Position numbers and translations under genes: made by a program. From the NCBI RefSeq assembly GCF_022662475.1, contig NZ_JAKNQQ010000002.1, forward strand, positions 864,517 through 928,516: a stretch of DNA of 64,000 nucleotides, read 5' to 3'. This document shows positions 1 to 10,744 of this stretch, piece after piece; position 1 is the stretch's first letter; every line of letters starts with the position of its first letter. Source of the DNA: Sphingomonas sp. TREG-RG-20F-R18-01. Its GTDB lineage: Bacteria; Pseudomonadota; Alphaproteobacteria; Sphingomonadales; Sphingomonadaceae. The notes beneath the pieces were generated by a model. The model was not told the DNA's origin, did no database searches, and was given only the letters and a program-made list of their open reading frames with translations.

Positions 1-425
1 TCCAGAAATATGCCGGTACGCTTGGACCATATGAACTGTCGTCCGGCGCCGGTACCCCGCGGGTTCGCGGTAACTGGCAGAACACGCTCGAGCTCGGCGA
101 TTTCTCGCTGTCGGCGACGACCTATTACGTGTCGCGGATCAAGGAAGTCGCTGCGGACGAAGGTGCGGACACGAGCTGCGCAGGCGGCAACCTGTACGGC
201 ACCGGTCAGAGCTTCTGCTACATCCGACGCTTTATCTACGCCGACGTGAGTGCCCAGCTGAAGGTCAACGACAGCTTCAATCTCAACCTGTTTGTCGGCA
301 ACATCACGGGCGAGCGTGCCCCGGTCGCTCCTGCATCCTACTCCGGCACCAACTATCTGCCGACCTGGCATATCGCTGGTGTCGTCGGGCGGACGTTCCG
401 TGCGGGTGCGTCGTTCAAGTTCTGA
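1..425 (+). CDS. TonB-dependent receptor, C-terminal fragment (cut by window edge)
   Basis: The reading frame is open from the window edge (frame beginning at base 3) to the TGA at 423-425 and gives about 140 residues. The fragment has alternating hydrophobic/polar stretches typical of the last strands of a 22-stranded outer-membrane barrel, including FNLNLFVGNITGERAP, which matches the NLFD/NLTNE-type region near the end of TonB-dependent receptors. It ends in RAGASFKF, and a terminal aromatic residue is the usual signal for the barrel-assembly machinery. Two cysteines (in TSCAGG and SFCYIRR) probably form an extracellular loop disulfide. The plug and TonB box lie outside the window, so the substrate cannot be guessed. 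A strong terminator follows. Confidence 0.85.
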   Translation, partial: QKYAGTLGPYELSSGAGTPRVRGNWQNTLELGDFSLSATTYYVSRIKEVAADEGADTSCAGGNLYGTGQSFCYIRRFIYADVSAQLKVNDSFNLNLFVGNITGERAPVAPASYSGTNYLPTWHIAGVVGRTFRAGASFKF

Positions 426-466
426 TCGGCCCGAACCCGCTTCGGCCAGGCTGAAGTCACCTCAGG

Positions 467-500
467 AAACGGGGCGGAACGCAGGTTCCGCCCCGTTTTC
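467..500 (+). terminator. Rho-independent terminator of the truncated receptor gene
   Basis: A perfect 14-bp inverted repeat (AAACGGGGCGGAAC, 467-480, and its complement, 485-498) flanks a 4-base loop GCAG and runs into GTTTTC. Its position 42 bp after the receptor stop fits termination. It may also serve the converging minus-strand gene at 575-1114, because the A-tract on the other side becomes a T-tract in reverse. Confidence 0.85.
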
Positions 501-574
501 CATGTCCGCCAGGTCGCGCCGGCATGCCGCCTTGATCCACGTGACCGGCGGTCCGTTCCGTCAAAGCTACGTCC

Positions 575-1114
575 TCAATTCACGCGACGCGCCTTCACCG
601 CTGGCTGGCCGCCCACGCTCATCTGAAAGCTGCCGAGCGCCGCGCGTTTGATGTGGATCCTGTCGCCTATTCTGGGGCGACGTCCGATCACATTGTCGTC
701 GGTCTGTGCCCAGCGCGCGCCGTCCGCCATCCGCAGCGTCCATCGGCCAGCCGAGTCGACCTGCGCGTCGGTCACGCTGGTGTCGATAAAGTCGATCTCC
801 GGAGATCCGCTGAAGATCGAAAGGCCGGGAACGCCGATCCCGAACAGCGACCGCCGCGCCTGCCGAACCTGTTGCGAATCGACGATCACGACATCCCGGC
901 GCGCTTCGGCCGTATCGAGGGTCGCAACGGAGGCATCGAAGCATGCCAGGCGCGCGGTCGCATCGTGAATCGGACGGCATCGCACGACATCGGCCAATGC
1001 CTTCGAACGGGGTTCCCCGGTTCGGTCAGCCGCGGCGATGCCAACCGGGGTGGCGCCCAGGGCAAGCGTCGTCGCGACCGCGACGGCGGTCGCCAGTGTC
1101 ATTCTTGCGCGCAC
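575..1114 (-). CDS. Secreted sphingomonad protein with RLACFD motif, unknown function
   Basis: The product is about 179 residues from a GTG at 1114, which has GAGGA six bases upstream; an ATG at 1102 is the alternative. The N-terminus (RMTLATAVAVATTLALGA) is a signal peptide, so the protein is exported. The mature start holds CRPIHDATARLACFD. This Cys-x-x-I-x-D-x-x-R-L-x-C-[FY]-D pattern is common in small exported proteobacterial proteins, and the two cysteines (C46 and C58 from the GTG) probably pair. The C-terminal half (WTLRMADGARWAQTDDN, then GDRIHIKRAALGSFQMSV) looks like a small beta-barrel fold. I do not recognise a named family. The gene stands alone between two plus-strand receptor genes. 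Confidence 0.7.
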   Translation of the reverse strand: MRARMTLATAVAVATTLALGATPVGIAAADRTGEPRSKALADVVRCRPIHDATARLACFDASVATLDTAEARRDVVIVDSQQVRQARRSLFGIGVPGLSIFSGSPEIDFIDTSVTDAQVDSAGRWTLRMADGARWAQTDDNVIGRRPRIGDRIHIKRAALGSFQMSVGGQPAVKARRVN

Positions 1115-1141
1115 ATCGTGTCCTCGGTTGGGGATTTGCAC

Positions 1142-1366
1142 CGCGCGATACGACCCGGTGCGTTGGTCAGCAAGCGCCCCGCCGGTGGTGTGTCAGATTT
1201 GCTACATCAATGATGCAATATGATGCCACTGCGCAATGTTGGTACTTTTATACTTTTGTAACACGATCTCGGCAGTAAAGAACCGTCGCAAGCACAGTCG
1301 GCTACCGACCGTCGCTGTCATGCTACCGCTCGAGGCGGTACCATACCAATAGGAACCAATCCACCA
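1142..1366 (+). promoter_or_regulatory. Upstream/leader region of the first complete receptor gene
   Basis: This 225-bp AT-richer gap carries an A/T block around 1235-1265 (GTACTTTTATACTTTTGTAAC) that is the likely promoter zone, although no clean -35/-10 pair can be fixed by eye. A perfect inverted repeat TACCGC-tcgag-GCGGTA (1324-1340) lies just upstream of the Shine-Dalgarno AGGAA at 1351 and could be a leader hairpin or operator. Nothing coding is seen. Confidence 0.4.
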
Positions 1367-4300
1367 ATGCAAAACCGAGTTTTGCGCGACTCCTTGCTCG
1401 CGTCCACGATGATTGCCGGCGTGCTCGGCGCGCTTCCGGCCCTGGCACAGGTCGCTGCGGCACCTGCACCGGCGCCCGCTCCTGCTTCGACGCCCACCGT
1501 CGCAGCGCCCCAGCAGCAGGCCGAAACCACGACCACCCCTGGAGACGACAGCGTCGCCAGCACGACTCCCGCCGCGTCGAACACCCCGGGTGCGGATGCC
1601 GGCGATATCGTCGTCACCGGCTCGCGCATCTCCAATCCCAACCTGACGTCGGCCAGCCCGATCACGGTCGTCAACGCGGCAGAGATCAAGCTGCAGGGCG
1701 CGACGCGTATCGAGGACGTGCTCAACAGCCTCCCGCAGGCATTCGCGACGCAGAGCTCGTCGGTGTCGAACGGGTCGAACGGTACCGCGACCGCCAACCT
1801 GCGCAACCTCGGCGAATCGCGCACGCTCGTCCTCGTCAACGGCCGTCGCCTGATGCCGGGCAACCCCTCGTCGAGCAGCACCGCATCGGCGGCTGCCGAT
1901 CTCAACGTCATCCCGCAGGCGTTGATCAAGCGCGTCGACGTGCTCACCGGTGGCGCCGGTTCGGTCTATGGGTCGGATGCGGTCGGCGGTGTCGTCAACT
2001 TCGTGCTCGATACCAATTACCAGGGCATCAGCATCGATTCGTCGGGCGGCATCTACGACCATAACAACGGCAACCAGCGCCTGCAGAACATCGCGACGGC
2101 CGCGGGCTATCCGACCCGCAGCGGGCAGTCGTTCGACGGCACGCAGTTTGACGTCAACCTGAAGATGGGCGTCGGCACCAGCGACGGTCGTGGTCATGTC
2201 GTCGGTTACATGGGCTATCGCAAGATCGGCGCGATCCTGCAGGGCGATCGCGATTATGCGGCGTGCGGCCTCGGCACGCGGTCGACCAGCGCGGACTATG
2301 TCTGCACGGGCTCGCCCACGGCATTTCCCGCCAACTTCACGCTGGGCGACGCGGTCGTCAACAATTTGCCAAGCGGCCTCCAGCAGCAATACACGCTCAA
2401 CGGTGCAGGTCAGCTGACCCCCGGCCAGACGCTCTACAACGCGAACCCGCTCAATTATTACCAGCGTCCGGACACGCGCTACACGGCTGGCTTCCTTGCG
2501 CATTATGACGTGAGCGACAGCTTCAAGCCCTATGCCGAGTTCATGTTCATGGACGATCGCTCGGTCGCACAGATCGCGCCGTCGGGCGATTTCAGCAACA
2601 CCACGGTGCTGAACAGCAACAACCCGTATCTGTCGGATGCGCAACGGGCGACGTTCTTCCGGCCGACCAACCTGGTGCGCGACGCGAACGGTAACGTCAT
2701 CAACCTGACCAACCCGGACGGCTCGCAATATCAGCAGGCCAACGTCCAGATCGGGCGTCGCAACGTCGAGGGCGGCGGTCGCCAGGCCGATCTTCGCCAC
2801 ACGGCCTACCGCTTCGTCGCGGGTGCCCGCGGCGACATCGCGGATGGCGTTTCGTACGACGTCTACGGCCAGTACGGCACGACGATCTTCAGCCAGGTCT
2901 ATCGCAACGAATTCTCGGTCTCGCGCACGCAGCGCGCGCTCGATGCGATCACCGACACGCGTCCGGGGTCTGCGACGCTCGGCCAGGCGGTCTGCCGCTC
3001 GGTCGTCGACGGTACCGATCCGAACTGCGTCCCGCTCAACATCTTCGGTGCGGGCAACATCTCGCAGGGCGCGCTGAACTACGTCCAGACCCCGGGCTTC
3101 CAGTCGGGCAGCACCGCGGAAAAGGTCGTCAGCGGCTCGGTCACCTTCGAGGGCGGCAAGTACGGCTTGCAGTCGCCGTTTTCGACCCAGGGCATCGGCA
3201 TCAACGTCGGTGGCGAGTATCGTGAGGAATCGCTGACGCTCGAGGTCGACAACGGCTTCCTGAGCGGCGATCTCGCCGGCCAGGGCGGCGCGACGCTGCC
3301 GATCAACGGCTCGTTCAACGTCAAGGAAGTGTTCGGCGAAATCCAGGTTCCGCTGGTCACCGATCATCGCTTCTTCAAGGAACTGACGGTCAACGGTGGC
3401 TATCGCTACTCGGACTACAGCACGTCGGGCGGCGTCTCGTCGTACAAGGGCGAAATCGTCTGGGCACCGGTTTCGGACATCCGCTTCCGTGGGGGCTACA
3501 ACCGGGCGGTTCGTGCACCGAACACGCAGGAACTGTTCGCACAGCAGTCGGTCCAGCTGGACGGTGCGACCGATCCGTGTGCGGGACCGGCCGTCAACGG
3601 TCTGGTCAACGGCAACACCGCCGCAGCCTGCGCGCGCGCCGGCGTTCCGGCCAACCGGTTCGGCCTGATCGCGGCCAACGCGTCGGAACAGTATAACGGC
3701 CTGCTCGGCGGCAACCCGAACCTGAAGCCCGAAAAGGCGGACACGTTCACGGTTGGCGTCCTGCTCCAGCCGAGCTTCCTGCGCGGCTTCAACCTCTCGG
3801 TCGACGCCTTCTCGATCAAGCTGCAGGACCGGATCGGCGTCATCGGCGCCGATACGATCATCTCGCAGTGCATCGCGACCGGGGATCCGGCACTGTGTGG
3901 CGCGATCAAGCGCGATGCCAACGGTACGCTGTTCCAGGGCAACACGGGCTACATCGTCGACACCAACGTCAACGCGGGCTCGCTCAAGACGCGCGGGATC
4001 GACGTGTCGGCCGGCTACACGCTGCGCACCGCATCGATCGGCACGTTCGGCCTGTCGTTCAGCGGGACCTATGTTGACGAGTTCAGCTACGACAAGGTCG
4101 GCGCGCAGTTCAATTGCGCCGGTCTCTATGGCGCACAGTGCGGTTACCCGCAGTCGAAGTGGCGGCATTCGGCCCGCGTGACCTACACCACGCCGCAGGG
4201 CGTTGGTCTGTCGGCTCGCTGGCGGTATCTGTCGGGAACCAAATATGAGCGCGCCAGCAGCGATGTGGATCTTGCGGGTTCGTACTCGTCGCTCGACGCC

Positions 4301-4519
4301 CGTATCCCGGCGCAGAACTATTTCGATCTGGCCGCGACCGTGCGGGCAGCCGACAAGTTCACCTTCCGCCTGGGTGCGAACAACCTGTTCGACAAGCAGC
4401 CGCCGGTCTTGAGCCAGGCTGCATCGCCGATCGGTTCCTATGGTAACGGAAATACTTACCCGGGGATCTTCGAAGCGAACGGTCGTTACTTGTTCATCGG
4501 TGTGACCGTCGACATGTAA
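1367..4519 (+). CDS. TonB-dependent receptor, complete
   Basis: The product is 1050 residues, an outer-membrane transporter driven by TonB-ExbBD. The signal peptide ends at ALAQ (about residue 28). A low-complexity Ala/Pro/Thr/Gln linker follows, then the TonB box DIVVTGSRI (80-88) and a plug domain with the landmarks LRNLGESRTLVLVNGRR and VDVLTGGAGSVYGSDAVGGV. The barrel carries loop cysteines and the late landmark RGGYNRAVRAPNTQELF. The long linker and oar-like plug are typical of sphingomonad receptors. The last residues are FIGVTVDM, ending in Met rather than the usual Phe. The substrate is unknown: no enzyme, sigma factor or periplasmic partner lies next to the gene. AGGAA at 1351 supports this ATG. 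Confidence 0.93.
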   Translation: MQNRVLRDSLLASTMIAGVLGALPALAQVAAAPAPAPAPASTPTVAAPQQQAETTTTPGDDSVASTTPAASNTPGADAGDIVVTGSRISNPNLTSASPITVVNAAEIKLQGATRIEDVLNSLPQAFATQSSSVSNGSNGTATANLRNLGESRTLVLVNGRRLMPGNPSSSSTASAAADLNVIPQALIKRVDVLTGGAGSVYGSDAVGGVVNFVLDTNYQGISIDSSGGIYDHNNGNQRLQNIATAAGYPTRSGQSFDGTQFDVNLKMGVGTSDGRGHVVGYMGYRKIGAILQGDRDYAACGLGTRSTSADYVCTGSPTAFPANFTLGDAVVNNLPSGLQQQYTLNGAGQLTPGQTLYNANPLNYYQRPDTRYTAGFLAHYDVSDSFKPYAEFMFMDDRSVAQIAPSGDFSNTTVLNSNNPYLSDAQRATFFRPTNLVRDANGNVINLTNPDGSQYQQANVQIGRRNVEGGGRQADLRHTAYRFVAGARGDIADGVSYDVYGQYGTTIFSQVYRNEFSVSRTQRALDAITDTRPGSATLGQAVCRSVVDGTDPNCVPLNIFGAGNISQGALNYVQTPGFQSGSTAEKVVSGSVTFEGGKYGLQSPFSTQGIGINVGGEYREESLTLEVDNGFLSGDLAGQGGATLPINGSFNVKEVFGEIQVPLVTDHRFFKELTVNGGYRYSDYSTSGGVSSYKGEIVWAPVSDIRFRGGYNRAVRAPNTQELFAQQSVQLDGATDPCAGPAVNGLVNGNTAAACARAGVPANRFGLIAANASEQYNGLLGGNPNLKPEKADTFTVGVLLQPSFLRGFNLSVDAFSIKLQDRIGVIGADTIISQCIATGDPALCGAIKRDANGTLFQGNTGYIVDTNVNAGSLKTRGIDVSAGYTLRTASIGTFGLSFSGTYVDEFSYDKVGAQFNCAGLYGAQCGYPQSKWRHSARVTYTTPQGVGLSARWRYLSGTKYERASSDVDLAGSYSSLDARIPAQNYFDLAATVRAADKFTFRLGANNLFDKQPPVLSQAASPIGSYGNGNTYPGIFEANGRYLFIGVTVDM

Positions 4520-4545
4520 ATCGTTCTCCTTGAACGACAGCTATA

Positions 4546-4580
4546 GGGCGGCGGATCGATATGATCCGCCGCCCTTTTTT
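4546..4580 (+). terminator. Rho-independent terminator after the first complete receptor
   Basis: A perfect 12-bp stem (GGGCGGCGGATC, 4546-4557, with its complement 4563-4574) and 5-base loop GATAT is followed by six T residues. It lies 26 bp after the stop. Confidence 0.92.
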
Positions 4581-4962
4581 ATTCTATACTGTAGATATCT
4601 TCGTACCACTTCGATGGAAGTCATGTTGTTCTTAGAACAACTCTGTAAGAACCAAATACGATCGTAACAAAGCGGCCGGTATGGCCGTAAAAAACCGTAG
4701 CATACTGTAATAGATAGCAACAAAGGCGATACTCTATAGGTCCGCAGCGGCCATTACGCTTGCTACCGATACCTGCCGCACGCCATGTTGTTGCATTTAT
4801 GCTACGCTATGACGGGAATCTGGTCGAACGTTGCTTGGGCTGCTTTACACATGCCATCGTCGCGTGATCTTTAGCGCCATCGAGCGGAGGCAATCCGCTT
4901 AGACACCCTCTCCATGGTTTCGCGGCGCATCGTGATGCGCGCGGTCGTTTAAGGAACAAGAA
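4581..4962 (+). promoter_or_regulatory. Long AT-rich upstream region of the second receptor gene
   Basis: About 380 bp without a convincing gene. It is clearly richer in A/T than its surroundings, with tracts such as CGTAAAAAACCG and GATACTCTATAGG, so it probably holds one or more promoters. The palindrome at 4625-4641 is listed separately, and a second short inverted repeat, CGGCC-GGTAT-GGCCG (4673-4687), precedes an A-run. No exact promoter can be assigned by eye. Confidence 0.4.
4625..4641. promoter_or_regulatory. Candidate operator palindrome GTTGTTC-TTA-GAACAAC
   Basis: Perfect 7-bp inverted arms are separated by TTA within the AT-rich region upstream of the second receptor gene. The size and symmetry suit a dimeric repressor. 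The regulator is unknown, and no regulator gene sits alongside. Confidence 0.35.
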
Positions 4963-4965
4963 GTG

Positions 4966-7941
4966 ATGCGGTCCTCCTCGTTCGTCTCAAAGCCCTGGCT
5001 GATGACTACATCGGCTGCGCTGTCGCTGCTCGCCGTCCCCGCGTTCGCGCAGGACCAGGCCGCACCGGCCGCGACCACGGCACCCGCCGCCGCCGCGCAA
5101 GACCAGACCCCCGCCGATCAGGGTGGGAAGGACATCGTGGTCACCGGTTCGCTGTTCCGCCAGGCGGTTACGCCGTCGCCCGTGACGACGCTGTCGGTGG
5201 AAAACCTCGACCAGCGCGGTATCCAGACGGTTCAGGACGGTATCCAGCGTCTGTCGTCGAACAACGGTCCGGCGCTGACCAACTCGTTCACCGCGAACGG
5301 CGCCTTCGCCGGCGGCGCTTCGGCCGTGTCGCTGCGCGGCCTGTCGAGCAGCTCGACGCTTGTCCTGATCGACGGCCTGCGCGCCGCTTATTATCCGCTG
5401 GCGGATGACGCGACGCGCAACTTCGTCGATCTCAACACCATTCCGGACGACATCGTCGACCGGATCGAAGTGCTCAAGGACGGCGCATCGTCGAGCTACG
5501 GCGCCGACGCGATCGCGGGCGTGGTCAACATCATCACCAAGCGCAGCATCGAAGGCGTTTCGGGTCGCGCCGAAGCCGGCATCTCGCAGGACGGCACCGC
5601 ACCGAGCCAGCGTATCTCGCTGACCGCGGGCCACGGCAATCTCGACCGGGACGGCTATAACGCCTATATCAGCGGCTTCTACTATCGCAGCGGCGCGGTG
5701 CGGAACAGCGACCTGCGCGCGCCGTTCAACTCGGACAACCAGACCGGCGTCGGTGGCCCGAACAACATCATCAGCGCGAGCAATTTCGGCGCGACCACGG
5801 CTGGCGCGAACACCTACGTCCGTCCCACCGGCGGCACGCAATATGCGTTGCTGAACAATGGTTGTGCGAACGGGAGCCCGGTCGCGGGGTCGACCGATCC
5901 GACGAGCATCATCCCCTCGACGATCTGTTCGCAGGATCAGACCAACCAGTACGGCATCGTCGCGCCGAACATCGAACGCTTCGGCGGCTCGGCGAAGTTC
6001 ACCGCCAAGATCGGTGGCTCCTCGGAAGCCTATGCCGAGTTCAACTTCCTGCAGACCAACACCAACTATACCGGCAGCCCGTCGGTGATCTACGCCAACG
6101 CACCGGCCGGTATCTACAACCAGCCGTTCTCGACGCGCGGAAACTCCGCTGCCTATGCGGCCGGGTCGGGCGCGCTCACGCTTCCGGTGTACGTCTGCGC
6201 CGCACGCGTGAACTGCACCGCCGCGAATGGCACGCTCAACCCGAACAATCCCTATGCCGGCGCGAACCAGACGGCGCAGATCATCGGCGGCCTGCCGAAT
6301 TCGGTCACGAGCGACGCCACGCGCTATCGTGTGTTCCGCGCGGCGGCCGGCATGCATGGCACGGTGTTCGGCGATTGGGACTATCGCGTCGACTTCACGG
6401 GCATGCACACCGACCTGCGCCGGACGCAGAACGGCTATGTGTACATCCAGCATCTGCTCGATGTGATCGCCGACGGTACCTACAATTTCGTCAATCCGTC
6501 TGCGAACAGCCAGGCCGTGATGAACTATCTCGAGCCGACCAACACGACCGACTCAACCTCGGATCTGTATCAGGCGCAGGCGAGCATCAGCCATGAGTTC
6601 TTCCAGCTGCCCGGCGGTCCGCTGCAGGTCGCGGCCGGCGGATCGGTCTATTACGAAGCGGTCGACTCGCCGACTGCCAATTCGGACATCAATGGCCCGA
6701 CCCAGCGCTACTTCACGATCAATGCGTTCGGTACCAATGGGCATCGTACCGTCAGCTCGGCCTTCGGCGAAATCAACGCACCGATCTTCGATCAGCTGCT
6801 GTTGAACGCATCGGGTCGTTACGATCATTACTCGACCGGGCAGGGCGCCTTCTCGCCCAAGCTCGGCTTCAAGCTGACGCCGATCAAGCAGGTGACGATC
6901 CGCGGCACGTGGTCGCGCGGTTTCCGCATCCCGAGCTTTGCGGAGGCCAACGCGCTGCCGACCACCGGCTATGTCAACAACAACGCGGCCATCTTCAACG
7001 ATGCCTACCTTGCCTCCTATGGCTGCAACACCGCGAACTTCAGCACCGCTTGCCCGACCTATCTGCGCTCGGGCAGCTATGGCGCGACGACGCTCGCATC
7101 GCCGAACCTGAAGCCTGAGCGGTCGCGCAGCTTCACCGGCGGCATCGTGTTCGAGCCGATCCGCAACGTGTCGTTCACGGTCGATTACTTCAACATCAAG
7201 AAGACCAACGCGATCACCTCGCTGACGGCCGGCGATGCCCTGTCGGCCTATTATTCGGGTCAGGCGGTCCCGGCGGGCTTCACGATCACGACCGATGCGG
7301 CCGATCCCGCGCACCCCAATGCCCTGCCGCGCGTGCTGTATGTCACGTCGGCGCTGGTCAATGCCAACACGGTCCAGTCGTCGGGCATCGACTTCGGCAT
7401 CAACAGCCGAGTCAACATCCGTGGCGTCACCTGGACGAGCAACCTCGATGCGACGATGCAGATCGAGCTGAGCACGACCTTCCCGGATGGGCACAAGGAA
7501 AACTACGTCGACACGATCGGCAACTACAACCTGACTGCCGGGTCGGGCACGTTCCGCTGGCATGGCAACTGGCAGAACACCTTCCAGAAGGGCCCGATCT
7601 CGCTGACCGGCACCGTCAACTACTCGTCGGGGTACAATTTCTCGGCGCAGGATCAGGAAGGTTCGACCAAGGTCGTCAACGGTCAGACGGTCAGCACGTA
7701 CGGCGATTGCGGCCTCGCAAGCTACAGCGGTTGCCGCCTCAAGAGCTACATCACGTTCGACATGAACACGAGCATCGACGTCAACCGGAAGCTCACCTTC
7801 TACGTCAACGTGCAGAACCTGTTCGACCGCCTGCCCGCGATCGATCCGGTCACGTACGGCGCGTATCTGTACAATCCGGTCCAGGCTGGCGAGGGCATCT
7901 ACGGTCGCCGGTTCCTGGCGGGCGCGAAGTTCAAGCTGTAA
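4966..7941 (+). CDS. TonB-dependent receptor, complete
   Basis: About 991 residues from ATG 4966; a GTG at 4963 adds one residue, and AAGGAA at 4951 could serve either. The signal peptide ends at AFAQ, followed by an Ala/Gln/Pro linker and the TonB box DIVVTGSLF near residue 56. The plug has AVSLRGLSSSSTLVLIDGLR and IEVLKDGASSSYGADAIAGV, the family's most conserved segments. Barrel landmarks include IRGTWSRGFRIPSFAEAN, ASPNLKPERS and FYVNVQNLFDRLPA, ending in LAGAKFKL. Together with the preceding receptor and the fragment at the window edge it makes three same-strand receptors in 8 kb, each with its own terminator, so they are separate transcription units. The substrate cannot be deduced. Confidence 0.93.
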   Translation: MRSSSFVSKPWLMTTSAALSLLAVPAFAQDQAAPAATTAPAAAAQDQTPADQGGKDIVVTGSLFRQAVTPSPVTTLSVENLDQRGIQTVQDGIQRLSSNNGPALTNSFTANGAFAGGASAVSLRGLSSSSTLVLIDGLRAAYYPLADDATRNFVDLNTIPDDIVDRIEVLKDGASSSYGADAIAGVVNIITKRSIEGVSGRAEAGISQDGTAPSQRISLTAGHGNLDRDGYNAYISGFYYRSGAVRNSDLRAPFNSDNQTGVGGPNNIISASNFGATTAGANTYVRPTGGTQYALLNNGCANGSPVAGSTDPTSIIPSTICSQDQTNQYGIVAPNIERFGGSAKFTAKIGGSSEAYAEFNFLQTNTNYTGSPSVIYANAPAGIYNQPFSTRGNSAAYAAGSGALTLPVYVCAARVNCTAANGTLNPNNPYAGANQTAQIIGGLPNSVTSDATRYRVFRAAAGMHGTVFGDWDYRVDFTGMHTDLRRTQNGYVYIQHLLDVIADGTYNFVNPSANSQAVMNYLEPTNTTDSTSDLYQAQASISHEFFQLPGGPLQVAAGGSVYYEAVDSPTANSDINGPTQRYFTINAFGTNGHRTVSSAFGEINAPIFDQLLLNASGRYDHYSTGQGAFSPKLGFKLTPIKQVTIRGTWSRGFRIPSFAEANALPTTGYVNNNAAIFNDAYLASYGCNTANFSTACPTYLRSGSYGATTLASPNLKPERSRSFTGGIVFEPIRNVSFTVDYFNIKKTNAITSLTAGDALSAYYSGQAVPAGFTITTDAADPAHPNALPRVLYVTSALVNANTVQSSGIDFGINSRVNIRGVTWTSNLDATMQIELSTTFPDGHKENYVDTIGNYNLTAGSGTFRWHGNWQNTFQKGPISLTGTVNYSSGYNFSAQDQEGSTKVVNGQTVSTYGDCGLASYSGCRLKSYITFDMNTSIDVNRKLTFYVNVQNLFDRLPAIDPVTYGAYLYNPVQAGEGIYGRRFLAGAKFKL

Positions 7942-7962
7942 GAGCGCGCTCGGCGACAACGG

Positions 7963-7994
7963 AAAAGGGGCGGCCTCGCGGTCGCCCCTTTTTT
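7963..7994. terminator. Bidirectional terminator between the receptor gene and clpB
   Basis: AAAAGGGGCG (7963-7972) pairs with CGCCCCTTTT (7983-7992) around a GC-rich loop and continues into TTTTTT. The A-run on the left gives a T-tract in the other direction, so it can end both the plus-strand receptor gene and the converging clpB. Confidence 0.88.
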
Positions 7995-8019
7995 GCTGGG
8001 ATCAGTCCGGGCGGGAGGC

Positions 8020-10599
<2,580 letters not shown>

Positions 10600-10628
10600 C
10601 CACCACCCTCACAGTTGCTTTTGCGCCG

Positions 10629-10656
10629 ATATGGTGTTGTAAATATACAACACAAG
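10629..10656 (-). promoter_or_regulatory. Sigma-32 (RpoH)-type promoter of clpB
   Basis: Read on the minus strand, CTTG (10656-10653) is followed after 16 bases by CACCATAT (10636-10629). This matches the heat-shock consensus CTTGAAA-N11..15-CCCCATNT at CTTG and at seven of eight -10 positions. The location, about 30 bp before the clpB start codon, and the function of the gene both agree. The spacer is almost wholly a perfect palindrome (separate entry). Confidence 0.7.
10634..10653. promoter_or_regulatory. 20-bp palindrome inside the clpB promoter spacer
   Basis: GTGTTGTA (10634-10641) and TACAACAC (10646-10653) are perfect inverted arms around AATA. The repeat fills the space between the -35 and -10 boxes, exactly where a repressor would block polymerase. 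It is not the HrcA CIRCE sequence (TTAGCACTC-N9-GAGTGCTAA). It could also serve the divergent gene that starts at 10745. The binding protein is unknown. Confidence 0.5.
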
Positions 10657-10744
10657 GCGTGAGACTACGGATTGCGTGACAAATCCGCCTTGTTCGCCAA
10701 GATAGCGCGAGAGCTGGCCGAGACCAGAGCGACAGGGGGAATGG

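Noticed and set aside
1202..4168. A 988-residue minus-strand frame opposite the first complete receptor gene
   Set aside because: It mirrors high-GC coding sequence, is almost all Arg/Ala/Asp without a domain pattern, and the opposite strand encodes a clear receptor.
4541..4723. Small minus-strand frame across the first receptor's terminator
   Set aside because: It runs over the terminator stem and has no ribosome site or homology.
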